A stretch of DNA of 59,815 nt. Source: Chitinophagaceae bacterium (GTDB lineage: Bacteria; Bacteroidota; Bacteroidia; Chitinophagales; Chitinophagaceae). Shown one piece after another: positions 26,700 to 35,417 of this stretch (its first letter is position 1; every line of letters begins with the position of its first letter). The DNA lies in contig CANCEU010000011.1 of NCBI GenBank assembly GCA_947375185.1, positions 1 to 59,815 on the forward strand. Reading direction: 5' to 3'. The position numbers and the translations under genes are program-made. Below the pieces are notes generated by a model. That model had not been told where the DNA came from and did not search any database. It saw nothing but the letters and a program-made list of their open reading frames with translations.

Positions 26700-27554
26700 G
26701 TGTCAATTAAGCTTAGTTTAGAAAATATTAAACCAGATGAAGGCAGTTCGTTTAGAATCCTTGTTACACCTAATTTAAATGAAATATATTATTGGCATTT
26801 TCATCCTGAAATTGAATTGGTATATGTAGAGGCCGAAAAGGGTATACGGCATATTGGGGATCATATTAGTACTTATGAAGGAAGTGATTTGGCTTTAATT
26901 GGCTCTTATATCCCACATTTAAATTTTGACTATGGCGTGAAGTCAACTGTAGAAACAGTTGTAGTTCAGTTTAGACAATATTTTTATGAGGATGCTTTTT
27001 ATAAACAACCTGAAATGCAACCTATATATCGGTTAATGGAACGTGCAGCAACAGGCATTGCATTTTATGGTGAAACAAAAAAACAGGCAGGTTTGCTTTT
27101 AAAAAAAATGACAAGCCTTGCTTCCTTTGAACAATTAATTTTATTGATTCAAGTATTTCAATTGTTAGCAGTGAGTGAAGAATATACTTTATTAAATACC
27201 CGTCCCATTGCATCTCACGCTGTTATTAAAGAGCAAGAGCGAATGCATATCATTTATAAATTTGTGGAAGCACACTTTCAGCAAACCATAAAAATAAGTG
27301 ACATTGCCCAACAGGTTAATTTATCGGATGCTGCATTTTGTAGATATTTTAAAAAATCAACTAAGCTAACTTACACTGATTTTGTAAATCAATATCGTGT
27401 TAATCATGCAAAAAAATTATTAATGCAAAATGCTAATGTTACAGAAACTTGTTATGATACAGGGTTTGAGAGCCTTTCCTATTTTAATAAAATATTTAAA
27501 AAAGTAACGGGAGAAAATCCCTCTACATTCAGAAAAAGAAAAGGGTTAGATTAA
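26700..27554 (+). CDS. AraC-family transcriptional regulator with N-terminal cupin
   Basis: The 284-residue product starts at a GTG, as no ATG lies nearby in frame. The N-terminal ~100 residues form a cupin sensor (WHFHPEIELVYVEAEKG, SYIPHLN). The C-terminal ~100 residues form two AraC helix-turn-helix motifs (IKISDIAQQVNLSDAAFCRYFKK, then VTETCYDTGFESLSYFNKIFKK). Proteins of this layout bind DNA in response to a small ligand, often a sugar. It is divergent from the PhyH-AKR operon and most likely regulates it. Confidence 0.88.
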   Translation: MSIKLSLENIKPDEGSSFRILVTPNLNEIYYWHFHPEIELVYVEAEKGIRHIGDHISTYEGSDLALIGSYIPHLNFDYGVKSTVETVVVQFRQYFYEDAFYKQPEMQPIYRLMERAATGIAFYGETKKQAGLLLKKMTSLASFEQLILLIQVFQLLAVSEEYTLLNTRPIASHAVIKEQERMHIIYKFVEAHFQQTIKISDIAQQVNLSDAAFCRYFKKSTKLTYTDFVNQYRVNHAKKLLMQNANVTETCYDTGFESLSYFNKIFKKVTGENPSTFRKRKGLD

Positions 27555-27556
27555 TT

Positions 27557-28231
27557 TTAAGAAATAATTTTTCCGTCTTCCATTTGAATAATTCGATGTG
27601 TGCGTTCTGCAAAACTTGGATCATGCGTAACAATGAGTAATGTTTGATTAAACTCATCTGCAAGCCGCTTGAAAATATCAAAAACCAAATCACTATTTTT
27701 TTTATCTAAATTACCAGTTGGTTCATCTCCCATGATAATATGTGGATCGTTTATTAATGCTCTTGCAATAGCCACACGTTGTTTTTCACCACCCGAAACA
27801 TGATTAGCTTGTTTCAATGCTAAATGTTCAATACCTAAAATTTTCAATTTTTCCATGGCTCTATGCTCGACTTCGGCTTCGCTATATTTATTTAATTTCA
27901 AGCCCGGTAACATTACATTTCTTAAAACATTAAACTCATTTAATAAATAGTGAAACTGAAAAACAAACCCAATTTTTTCATTTCTAATTTTAGCCAAAAA
28001 TGGTTCGTTCTTTTTTGGCATTTCAATGCCATCAATGAATAATTTCCCTTCATAGTCAGTATCCATTGTTGACAAAACATATAGTAGTGTTGATTTTCCG
28101 CAACCCGATTTGCCAGTGAGTGAAACAAACTCTCCTTTATTAATACTAAAATTTACATTTTCCAAAACCTGAATGGTAATAGGATCGTGAAAAAACTTAT
28201 TAATATTTTTTGCTTCTAAAATTTTGTTCAT
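27557..28231 (-). CDS. ABC transporter ATP-binding protein, LolD/MacB type
   Basis: The 224-residue product shows Walker A GKSGCGKS (40-47), a Q-loop, signature VSGGEKQ (145-151), Walker B IIMGDEP (165-171) and the H-loop His203. The length and the insert pattern (FVFQFHYLLNEFNVLRNV) match the LolD/MacB/FtsE-type ATPases that drive mechanotransmission without moving substrate through the membrane. It is the last of three genes with the permease and adaptor upstream, with one base between it and the permease stop. Confidence 0.92.
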   Translation of the reverse strand: MNKILEAKNINKFFHDPITIQVLENVNFSINKGEFVSLTGKSGCGKSTLLYVLSTMDTDYEGKLFIDGIEMPKKNEPFLAKIRNEKIGFVFQFHYLLNEFNVLRNVMLPGLKLNKYSEAEVEHRAMEKLKILGIEHLALKQANHVSGGEKQRVAIARALINDPHIIMGDEPTGNLDKKNSDLVFDIFKRLADEFNQTLLIVTHDPSFAERTHRIIQMEDGKIIS

Positions 28232-28232
28232 T

Positions 28233-29492
28233 TTATTTTCCTCTTATGATTACGACAGGATCTATTTTACTTGCTTTTCTTGCAGGAAACCAACCAGCAA
28301 AATAAGTGGTGATAAATGAAAATATAATTCCAATGATATAAAATCTAGGATTATAGACAATAGGATATGTTTTTATGGTAGGGAGTGATGCAGTATTAAA
28401 TGGAATCTGATCGATAATGGCTGAAAGTCCAAAACCAAATAAAAGGCCCATGAGACCTCCGAAAATACCAATGGTAACCGCTATATATATAAAGATATTT
28501 TTAACATCACTGCCCGAAAAACCAGTTGCTTTTAAAATAGCAATCGAATCCATTTTCTCAAAAATCATCATGTTTAAAATATTATAAATACCAAACCCGG
28601 CTACAATTAATAAGGTGATTCCAACCGAGTAGGAAATTAATGTACGAATAGAACTTCCTGTTTCAAATTGAGAGTTGGCTGTTTGAATATCTTCGGCATC
28701 GGTTTGATACAATTGTTCATATTCTTTTGCTACAGCAGGTGCCTGTGTTATGTCTTTTAGTTTTACTTGAATGCTTGTAATATAATCATTGGGTACTGAT
28801 AATATTTTTTGAACCGTTCCAATTGATGCATAGCTTTGCACATTGTCAAAGTCCTTAATGCCCGATTGAAAAGTGCCCACTACTTTTAATTGAAAAAGAT
28901 CCCCTTTTGATGTAGTGATTTGTACAGCGTCTCCAATTTGCACCAATAATTTATCCGCTAACCCTTTGCCTAAAATAATACTATTATTCACTTTTGTTAA
29001 ATCGGCAGAATTGCCAGTAGTTACATATTCATCAAAATGATATAATCTAGTTTCTTCGGTTGGATTTATACCAAAAACACTTCCCGTAATATCAATGCTA
29101 CCATCATTGAAAAATACCTGTGCAGTCAATTTCGGTGAAAGACCTAATACACGAGGGTCCTTTAAAATAGATTTCATAATAGCATCACTATTATATATGG
29201 CTTGTCTATTGGCATCTGATTTAACCGAGGCAATAAAATTATGTCCTTGAGTATAGTTGCTGTTTTTATTGATGGGTTGATCTGCATTTGGCTTAATGTC
29301 ATTGTAAATTCTGACATGAGCGGTTCTATTTAGTATAAGCCCATCTAATAAATCGTTTAGCCCTGACATAAAACTTAACAGGGTGATAAACATGGTAATA
29401 CTAAAAGTAACGCCAACGGCAGCAACAAGGGTTTGCCTCCATCTAGCAAGCAAAAGTGAGTTTGCAATGTTTAAGAGTAAGCGCTTTCTCAT
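28233..29492 (-). CDS. ABC transporter permease, MacB/LolC-type
   Basis: The 419-residue product has an N-terminal membrane helix (~20-44), a ~230-residue periplasmic MacB-PCD domain, and three C-terminal helices (around 285-310, 335-360, 385-405) in the FtsX layout. The cytoplasmic loop has MDSIAILKATGFSGSDV, the coupling segment for the ATPase. It overlaps the adaptor gene stop by four bases and is one base before the ATPase gene. With the lipoprotein adaptor it should form a tripartite exporter or lipoprotein/antimicrobial pump. Confidence 0.9.
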   Translation of the reverse strand: MRKRLLLNIANSLLLARWRQTLVAAVGVTFSITMFITLLSFMSGLNDLLDGLILNRTAHVRIYNDIKPNADQPINKNSNYTQGHNFIASVKSDANRQAIYNSDAIMKSILKDPRVLGLSPKLTAQVFFNDGSIDITGSVFGINPTEETRLYHFDEYVTTGNSADLTKVNNSIILGKGLADKLLVQIGDAVQITTSKGDLFQLKVVGTFQSGIKDFDNVQSYASIGTVQKILSVPNDYITSIQVKLKDITQAPAVAKEYEQLYQTDAEDIQTANSQFETGSSIRTLISYSVGITLLIVAGFGIYNILNMMIFEKMDSIAILKATGFSGSDVKNIFIYIAVTIGIFGGLMGLLFGFGLSAIIDQIPFNTASLPTIKTYPIVYNPRFYIIGIIFSFITTYFAGWFPARKASKIDPVVIIRGK

Positions 29493-30583
29493 TGAATGGT
29501 TTTTACCAAAGCATCGCTTGTTGTGATTCCAGAAAGTATTTCAACTTTTTCATAATCAATTAGGCCCACTTTCACTTTTCTTTTCTCTTTGTTATCTAAA
29601 TAAACATATTCATTGTCTATTAAATAAGCCCTTGGTATAGTAATTGCTTTTTCCTTAACCTCAATGATAATATTGGCCTGTGCACTTAAATTTGGAAATA
29701 AATTTTCGGGCTGCTCAGTAAATAATGCATCTACTTTAAAAGATTTTGATTTAGGGTTCATAATTGGATAAACCTTATTAATGATTGCTTCAAAAACTTT
29801 ACCCTTATAGCTATCCATTGATATCATTACTTTTTGCCCCTTCTTTAATTTAGAAATATCATATTCATCCACCTGCATCTCAATATAAAAATTATGTGCA
29901 TCTCCAATAATGGCAACGGGTGTTTGAGTCGTTACCATTTCCCCCACCTCCCTATTGATACTAAATACTTTACCATTAAGGTCGGACTTTACTAAATAAT
30001 CATTTAAGGAGGTAGCTGAAATAGAAGCACTTTTGTTAGTCTGTTGTGATTGAAATGCTATTTGCTTTTTTAAATCATTTAATTTTAACTTACTTGCATT
30101 ATAAAGTGAAGCACTATTTTTATAATTAAGTTCTCTTTGATCTACATCATTTTTTGTTCCAATTTCATTACTCCATAATTTCTTTTGACGATCTAATAAC
30201 GAGGCATCATTTTCCATTTTTAACTTAGCTACCTCTAATTCGCTTTGTGCTTGATTTAATTTTTCTTGATTGCTTTCGGTTGATGAATAACTCGCCAATA
30301 ATTTAGCATTCTCTAAACCCAAAGCTTGAGCTTTATTTGAAAGTGCAATAATTGTTTGCCCTTTTTTAACATCAGCCCCTTCTCTTACTAATATATTTTC
30401 AATGATTCCGTTTACTTTGGAATACACTTCATATTGTGCGATACTTTTTATAGTTCCGGAAGCATATACTGAAGAAGTAATTTTTTCAACAGTTGGATGA
30501 ATCGACTCCGTTTTTTTACCACAACTTAAAATGGAAAAAAATGGAATTAATAAAAAATAATTAAACCTATATTTTATAATCAT
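29489..30583 (-). CDS. Periplasmic adaptor (HlyD/MacA-type) lipoprotein
   Basis: The 364-residue product has a lipoprotein signal (SILSC near residues 17-21). The domain order follows membrane fusion proteins: a lipoyl half-motif (VYSKVNGIIENILVREGADVKKGQ, 52-75), a long helical hairpin (~85-190 with many Leu/Lys heptads), the second lipoyl half and beta-barrel (VFSINREVGEMV), and a membrane-proximal domain. It pairs with the downstream permease and ATPase. Substrate unknown; similar trios export macrolides, peptides or lipids. Confidence 0.88.
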   Translation of the reverse strand: MIIKYRFNYFLLIPFFSILSCGKKTESIHPTVEKITSSVYASGTIKSIAQYEVYSKVNGIIENILVREGADVKKGQTIIALSNKAQALGLENAKLLASYSSTESNQEKLNQAQSELEVAKLKMENDASLLDRQKKLWSNEIGTKNDVDQRELNYKNSASLYNASKLKLNDLKKQIAFQSQQTNKSASISATSLNDYLVKSDLNGKVFSINREVGEMVTTQTPVAIIGDAHNFYIEMQVDEYDISKLKKGQKVMISMDSYKGKVFEAIINKVYPIMNPKSKSFKVDALFTEQPENLFPNLSAQANIIIEVKEKAITIPRAYLIDNEYVYLDNKEKRKVKVGLIDYEKVEILSGITTSDALVKTIQ

Positions 30584-30621
30584 AGTAAACCTATTTCTTA
30601 ACTACAAAAATAAACTATTCA

Positions 30622-33045
30622 CTAATCATCTTTGTCTTTAGTTTGCTTGATTCGTAAAAAAGCTGCCCTTTTGGGTGTCGGCACAGTAGCCATTTCTCCT
30701 TTTAAGCCTTTCCAAAGCACTTCATTAAAATCATGATCGTTTATACTATCCTCTTTTTTGAAATTGAATAATTCGCTTTTTCGTTGCATTGCAGTGAAAG
30801 CGGTATTTTTTTCATTTAAGTCCCATTGGTTGGGTTTGGTGATAAAGCCTTTATGCATAGGTTGCTTATCAAAGCATTTCCAAAGGGTATTAGCAGCAGC
30901 GTCGTATTGACTCATTGGTTGCATGCCTAAAATTAACTCTATTGTTTTTAAGACAGACGAGGTTGAATACATAGAATGATCCACAAAACCAGTTTTCACA
31001 AACCCACCTGCAAGATATGCTGGACTTCGATGTGCATCCACATGGTCTGCTCCATTTTGAGCATCATCTTCTACTATAAAAACAACTGACTCATTCCATA
31101 TCGGACTCTTACTTAAGTATTCAACAAACATACCAACTGCCAAATCATTATCTGCTACATGGGCATAGGGTGATGGTCGGCCTAGGCGCATGCCCTCGGT
31201 ATGATCATTAATTAGGCGTAGGGTATTTAATTGCGGGACTGCTTTAATCGCTAATAAAGAATCAAAATCTCTTTTCCATTGACCTACTCTAGTGGTATCT
31301 CTTATTTTTTGATCCCAGCTAGTATAATAAGTACAAAAATGATTTTTCAATACTGGTAAATTAGGTTTGTAGTCATCAGCAAACTCTCCGTAAGTGCGAT
31401 AGCTCACCCCTGCTCTTTTTGCAAAATCCCAAATAAAACCATTTTTATTATTGGCTATTTCACGGGTACCCTCTGCATCATAATTACCACCTCTACCACC
31501 ATAACTAGTCACCCAATTTTTTTCTAAATAGTCATTTGCATATCCACCTAAAGTCCAATTATGACCATCTGCACTTACTTCACCATCTACATAAAAGTTA
31601 TCTAACAAAACAAATTCTTTAGCCAAAGCATGCTGGTTGGGTGTAATTTTTTCTCCGAATAATGCTAAAGAAGTGTCTCCATTGCCTGCAGGCATATCTC
31701 CTAATATTTGATCGTAGGTTCTATTTTCTTTTACAATATAAAAAACATGTTTGATTGCAGAAGGCTGACCAATTTTTTGAGGAATCACCGATCCTGCTTC
31801 GGCATTTGACACAAGCTCTTTTTCCTTAGTGTATGGTGTGTTTTCATAAACAGCTTTAGCGTATAATCCCAATTGTTTGTCAGATGGGGTATTGATAATG
31901 CTTAAAGTTCCTTGCATCAATCCTCCTATATATTGCTCATCTTCTGCCGAGGTAATTAATCCTTGTTGATAAGCCATTTGTGCTTTTCTTTTATATGGAT
32001 TCGGGCCAAACGGATTGGGGAATGAACTAAATCCCTTTCCATTGGTTACATAAATTTTTCCATGAACTGTTTTTACTGCAGTTGGATACCAACCTACTGG
32101 GATAAATCCTTTTGAATGACTTTCTAATTTTTTGCTTACATCAAATACTGCTAAATAATTATTATCTGCATTTGCTATGTATAAAGTTTTTTCATTTTCG
32201 CTTAATGCTACGCCATTAGTGCTAGAACCTGCAGGAGCGCTGGGATACAGCGCAGTATTTAATACTTCCACCTCTTTGTAAGTAGTTAAATCAACGACTG
32301 AAACACTATTATCCTCGGCATTGGCAACATAAAGTAATTTACCATTTTTTGTAATGCAAATGTCATTCGGGTGTGTACCAACAACAATTTCTTTTATGAC
32401 TTGATTAGTTGTAGTGCTGAATACTAATATTTTTTTCCCTCCCCAGCAACTAATGTATAATTCATTTTTTATTGGAGACAAAACACAGGTATATGCTTCA
32501 GCAGCAAGAAAAGTTTTTTGTTCTACTTTTTTGTTTGCTAAATTAATGGTGTACAATGCGTCATCATCTTTTGTAACCACGTATAATTTTTGATGACTTG
32601 CATCAATACACATTCCAGTAGGCGAAATTTTATTTGGCCATTTATCACCTAATTTTATGGAGTCAATTAATTTTAGTTTTTGATTTGAAACTGAATATTG
32701 TAAAATCCAATTGTCATTGCCACCGGAAACGAATAAACTTTTTTCATCTGGACTAAAAACAATGCCCAACCATGATTTATCGATTGTAATGGTATCGACA
32801 ATTTTATCATGTATCAAATCTATTAAATGAATAGATTGTGTACTTTGGCCATTATTAGTGACTGCCATTAATTTTTTTGATTTCGAAATAGCCATATTTA
32901 ACGGCAAATCCCCAAGCGGCAAACTTTTACCTGCAGGACTTAATGCCCAACCATTTGGCAATTGAATTTTATTATTTGTATTTGATTGAGCAATTGCCAA
33001 TACAGTTTGCATCAAGATGAAGCAACTAAGAATGATTTTTTTCAT
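30622..33045 (-). CDS. YncE-type beta-propeller fused to an alkaline-phosphatase-family phosphoesterase
   Basis: The 807-residue product has a signal peptide (AIAQ at ~20), then YVTN-like propeller blades (~40-400: LIDLIHDKIVDTITI, VVDLTTYKEVEVL, SENEKTLYIANADNN), then a phosphoesterase domain (~425-770) with HVFYIVKENRTYDQILGDM, the DGHNWTLGGYANDY segment and the VFIVEDDAQNGADHVDAHRSP metal-binding motif. This domain belongs to the alkaline phosphatase/phospholipase C superfamily. It is exported and could cleave a phosphodiester in the periplasm. It is 15 bases from the MFS gene and 38 bases from the adaptor gene, inside a packed co-directional array. Confidence 0.88.
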   Translation of the reverse strand: MKKIILSCFILMQTVLAIAQSNTNNKIQLPNGWALSPAGKSLPLGDLPLNMAISKSKKLMAVTNNGQSTQSIHLIDLIHDKIVDTITIDKSWLGIVFSPDEKSLFVSGGNDNWILQYSVSNQKLKLIDSIKLGDKWPNKISPTGMCIDASHQKLYVVTKDDDALYTINLANKKVEQKTFLAAEAYTCVLSPIKNELYISCWGGKKILVFSTTTNQVIKEIVVGTHPNDICITKNGKLLYVANAEDNSVSVVDLTTYKEVEVLNTALYPSAPAGSSTNGVALSENEKTLYIANADNNYLAVFDVSKKLESHSKGFIPVGWYPTAVKTVHGKIYVTNGKGFSSFPNPFGPNPYKRKAQMAYQQGLITSAEDEQYIGGLMQGTLSIINTPSDKQLGLYAKAVYENTPYTKEKELVSNAEAGSVIPQKIGQPSAIKHVFYIVKENRTYDQILGDMPAGNGDTSLALFGEKITPNQHALAKEFVLLDNFYVDGEVSADGHNWTLGGYANDYLEKNWVTSYGGRGGNYDAEGTREIANNKNGFIWDFAKRAGVSYRTYGEFADDYKPNLPVLKNHFCTYYTSWDQKIRDTTRVGQWKRDFDSLLAIKAVPQLNTLRLINDHTEGMRLGRPSPYAHVADNDLAVGMFVEYLSKSPIWNESVVFIVEDDAQNGADHVDAHRSPAYLAGGFVKTGFVDHSMYSTSSVLKTIELILGMQPMSQYDAAANTLWKCFDKQPMHKGFITKPNQWDLNEKNTAFTAMQRKSELFNFKKEDSINDHDFNEVLWKGLKGEMATVPTPKRAAFLRIKQTKDKDD

Positions 33046-33060
33046 AGCAACAATTTGTTG

Positions 33061-34320
33061 CTACAAGGTACTAATTTTACGGAATTGAATTTTTTGCGTG
33101 GCATCAATTTTTAGCCAAACAAATGTGCCGCAAAATACAAGTACCCCAATCAATAATACTGGTAAATAATAGCCATAAGTGGAGGCCAAATATCCGAACA
33201 CTACAGTGCTCAAATACGCTCCTAGTAGGCCTGCAGAGTTCATAGCCCCTGAAACGGTTCCGCTTTTTGTGCCACCCATATCCATCGCAACTGCCCATGC
33301 TACTGGGGCTGTAACATCCATAAAAGCCATGCCAATTCCAAGTAAAATGATGCATGTTAAATTATCATTAACAAGTGCTGCACTCATGATGCAAATACCG
33401 GATACAAAAAGGCCTACCATCGGCACAATACGACGCCCCCATTTTTTCCCCCATCTTAAACAGGCCATATCACTGAGCCAACCACCCGTAAAGCAACCAA
33501 GTGCAGCAAGCAAATATGGGATAGAAGAAGCCCAAATAAGTTGCTGTGCTGGAATTTGTCGTCCTTTTTGCAAATAAGTATGAAACCAAGATTGAAAAAA
33601 GTAAGCACCTACCGCATAACAGATATACATCACTAATAAAAAAACTAAATTCTTATTTTTAAATCCTGACCAAAAAGAGGTGTTTTCATTTTTTATATGT
33701 GTGGGTAAATCGCGATTATCTAAGATATATTTTAACTCTTCCTGAGCAATATCTTTACTTTTTGTAGGGTCCTCTTTTTGCCAAAAAATAAAAAATATTA
33801 CCCAAATAATTCCCACAAAACCTAGGGTATAAAAAGATACATGCCAACTATATTTTTGTTGTATTGGTAATACGATAAATGGCGTTAATGCTGCACCAAT
33901 ACGGCTTGCACCCCAAATGGTTGCTTGTGCGCGGCCCCTTTCCAAAACAGGGAACCATTTAGATAATATTATAGAAGTATTGGGATATGCGCCGGCTTCC
34001 CCCACACCAAATAAAAATCGAACTATCAATAACATTATAAATCCTGAGGCAAGTCCTGTTAATATTGTAAATAATGACCACCACAAAACGACTCTAATTA
34101 ACATTCTTTTTCCTCCAAATTTATCCCCTAGCCATCCTGTTGGAATCTCAAAACTTCCATAAGCTAAAGTAAACATACCAAGTATCCAGCCCCATTGAAC
34201 AGTGCTAATATTTAAGTTTTTCATGATGTCACTACTTGCCGAGCTAAGGGCAACTCGATCCAAAAAAGTAATCATTGAAAGTAGTGAAAGTACCAAAAGT
34301 ACTTGGTAGCGTTTTTTCAT
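33061..34320 (-). CDS. MFS transporter, anion:cation symporter type
   Basis: The 419-residue product has 12 predicted membrane helices in two halves. The first loop holds LDRVALSSASSDI and GWLGDKFGGKRMLIR, the family signature of ACS-type carriers for sugar acids and other organic anions. The substrate cannot be set. It lies 27 bases after the serine hydrolase stop and 15 bases before the propeller-phosphoesterase start, so uptake of the product of one of these enzymes is possible (inference). Confidence 0.88.
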   Translation of the reverse strand: MKKRYQVLLVLSLLSMITFLDRVALSSASSDIMKNLNISTVQWGWILGMFTLAYGSFEIPTGWLGDKFGGKRMLIRVVLWWSLFTILTGLASGFIMLLIVRFLFGVGEAGAYPNTSIILSKWFPVLERGRAQATIWGASRIGAALTPFIVLPIQQKYSWHVSFYTLGFVGIIWVIFFIFWQKEDPTKSKDIAQEELKYILDNRDLPTHIKNENTSFWSGFKNKNLVFLLVMYICYAVGAYFFQSWFHTYLQKGRQIPAQQLIWASSIPYLLAALGCFTGGWLSDMACLRWGKKWGRRIVPMVGLFVSGICIMSAALVNDNLTCIILLGIGMAFMDVTAPVAWAVAMDMGGTKSGTVSGAMNSAGLLGAYLSTVVFGYLASTYGYYLPVLLIGVLVFCGTFVWLKIDATQKIQFRKISTL

Positions 34321-34347
34321 GCCAACAAATTAAGTGAAAACGCAGAT

Positions 34348-35412
34348 TTATTTTAAATACAATGCTGCTATTTTATGTACTTCTTCGATAGGATCATGTT
34401 CGGTTCTGTTGGTAAGGATAATAACCATTAACTTTTGCTCCGGGAACAATCCAACAGAATTTCTAAACCCTATTGAACTTCCATCGTGAAATGGGTGTGT
34501 AATTCCTTGAAAAGTTTCAATATGCCAACCATATCCATAGTCAATTGTAGTTCCATTTTCCAATTTCGTTTTTGACCAAGCTCTTTCTTGTTGCGCCTGA
34601 TCAAGTAATTGGTAATTCCATAAAGCCTTGATCCATTTAGTATATTCTTGAACATTGGTGTATATACCTCCGTCTCCAAGAACAGCGCTTGTTAAACTTT
34701 GATCAGTTTGAATCCAATTCCCTTGATCGTAACTATTTCCAAATGCTCGGTTGGCCACTGTGCTTTTTCCATCCTCAAAAGCGATGGTTGTTTTCATCTT
34801 TAAGGGCTTAAATATATTTTCCTTTAAGAATTGCGCAAAAGGTTTTCCGCTTACTTGTTCAACTATTAAAGAAAGTATTGCATATCCTGTATTACTGTAT
34901 TTATATTGTGTACCTGCTGGAAAATATAATGAGTCTGCCATGAACATTAACTGTAAGCAATTGGTGTCATGTAGTTGAATTTTTTGATTTGCTGGCATTA
35001 AATCTTCATAATCGATAAGCCCGGAACTGTGTGTAAGTAGTTCTTTAATTTTTATGTTAGAAATATATGGAGGCAGTATTGAAAAATATTTTGAAATAGG
35101 ATCCTCTAAAGATAGCTTATGTTTTTGCGCCAATAACAAAATTGACATAGCTGTGAATTGCTTTGTAACAGAGGCGAGTCTAAAGTTGGAATTGGGCTTT
35201 ATAGGGTCACCATTTTTGATATTGCTTACCCCATATCCCTTTTGAAATACAACTTTATTATTTTTTAGTACAAGCACACTTGCGCCAGGTTCATTTGGAT
35301 TAGCATATTTAGATAAGATGGAATCAATTGATAATTTGATTTTCTTTTTTGATTGTGCATCCACATGAAATACCACCATCATTAATAGGAGCCCTAAAAT
35401 AATACGCTTCAT
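34348..35412 (-). CDS. Serine hydrolase, beta-lactamase/esterase family
   Basis: The 354-residue product has a signal peptide (to ~20, DAQ). It has SVTK (81-84) as SxxK, YSN as YxN in YKYSNTGY near 168-175, and HDGSSIGF as the third motif. These are the class C/PBP-like catalytic motifs; the substrate may be an ester, a D-peptide or a beta-lactam. It begins 5 bases after the DUF5916 gene stop and belongs to the packed array. It is a different subgroup from the serine hydrolase at the left edge. Confidence 0.88.
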   Translation of the reverse strand: MKRIILGLLLMMVVFHVDAQSKKKIKLSIDSILSKYANPNEPGASVLVLKNNKVVFQKGYGVSNIKNGDPIKPNSNFRLASVTKQFTAMSILLLAQKHKLSLEDPISKYFSILPPYISNIKIKELLTHSSGLIDYEDLMPANQKIQLHDTNCLQLMFMADSLYFPAGTQYKYSNTGYAILSLIVEQVSGKPFAQFLKENIFKPLKMKTTIAFEDGKSTVANRAFGNSYDQGNWIQTDQSLTSAVLGDGGIYTNVQEYTKWIKALWNYQLLDQAQQERAWSKTKLENGTTIDYGYGWHIETFQGITHPFHDGSSIGFRNSVGLFPEQKLMVIILTNRTEHDPIEEVHKIAALYLK

Positions 35413-35417
35413 ATAAT

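Noticed and set aside
33179..33577. A 132-codon plus-strand ORF opposite the MFS gene
   Set aside because: It is antisense to conserved membrane helices of a clear MFS transporter and shows no family features.
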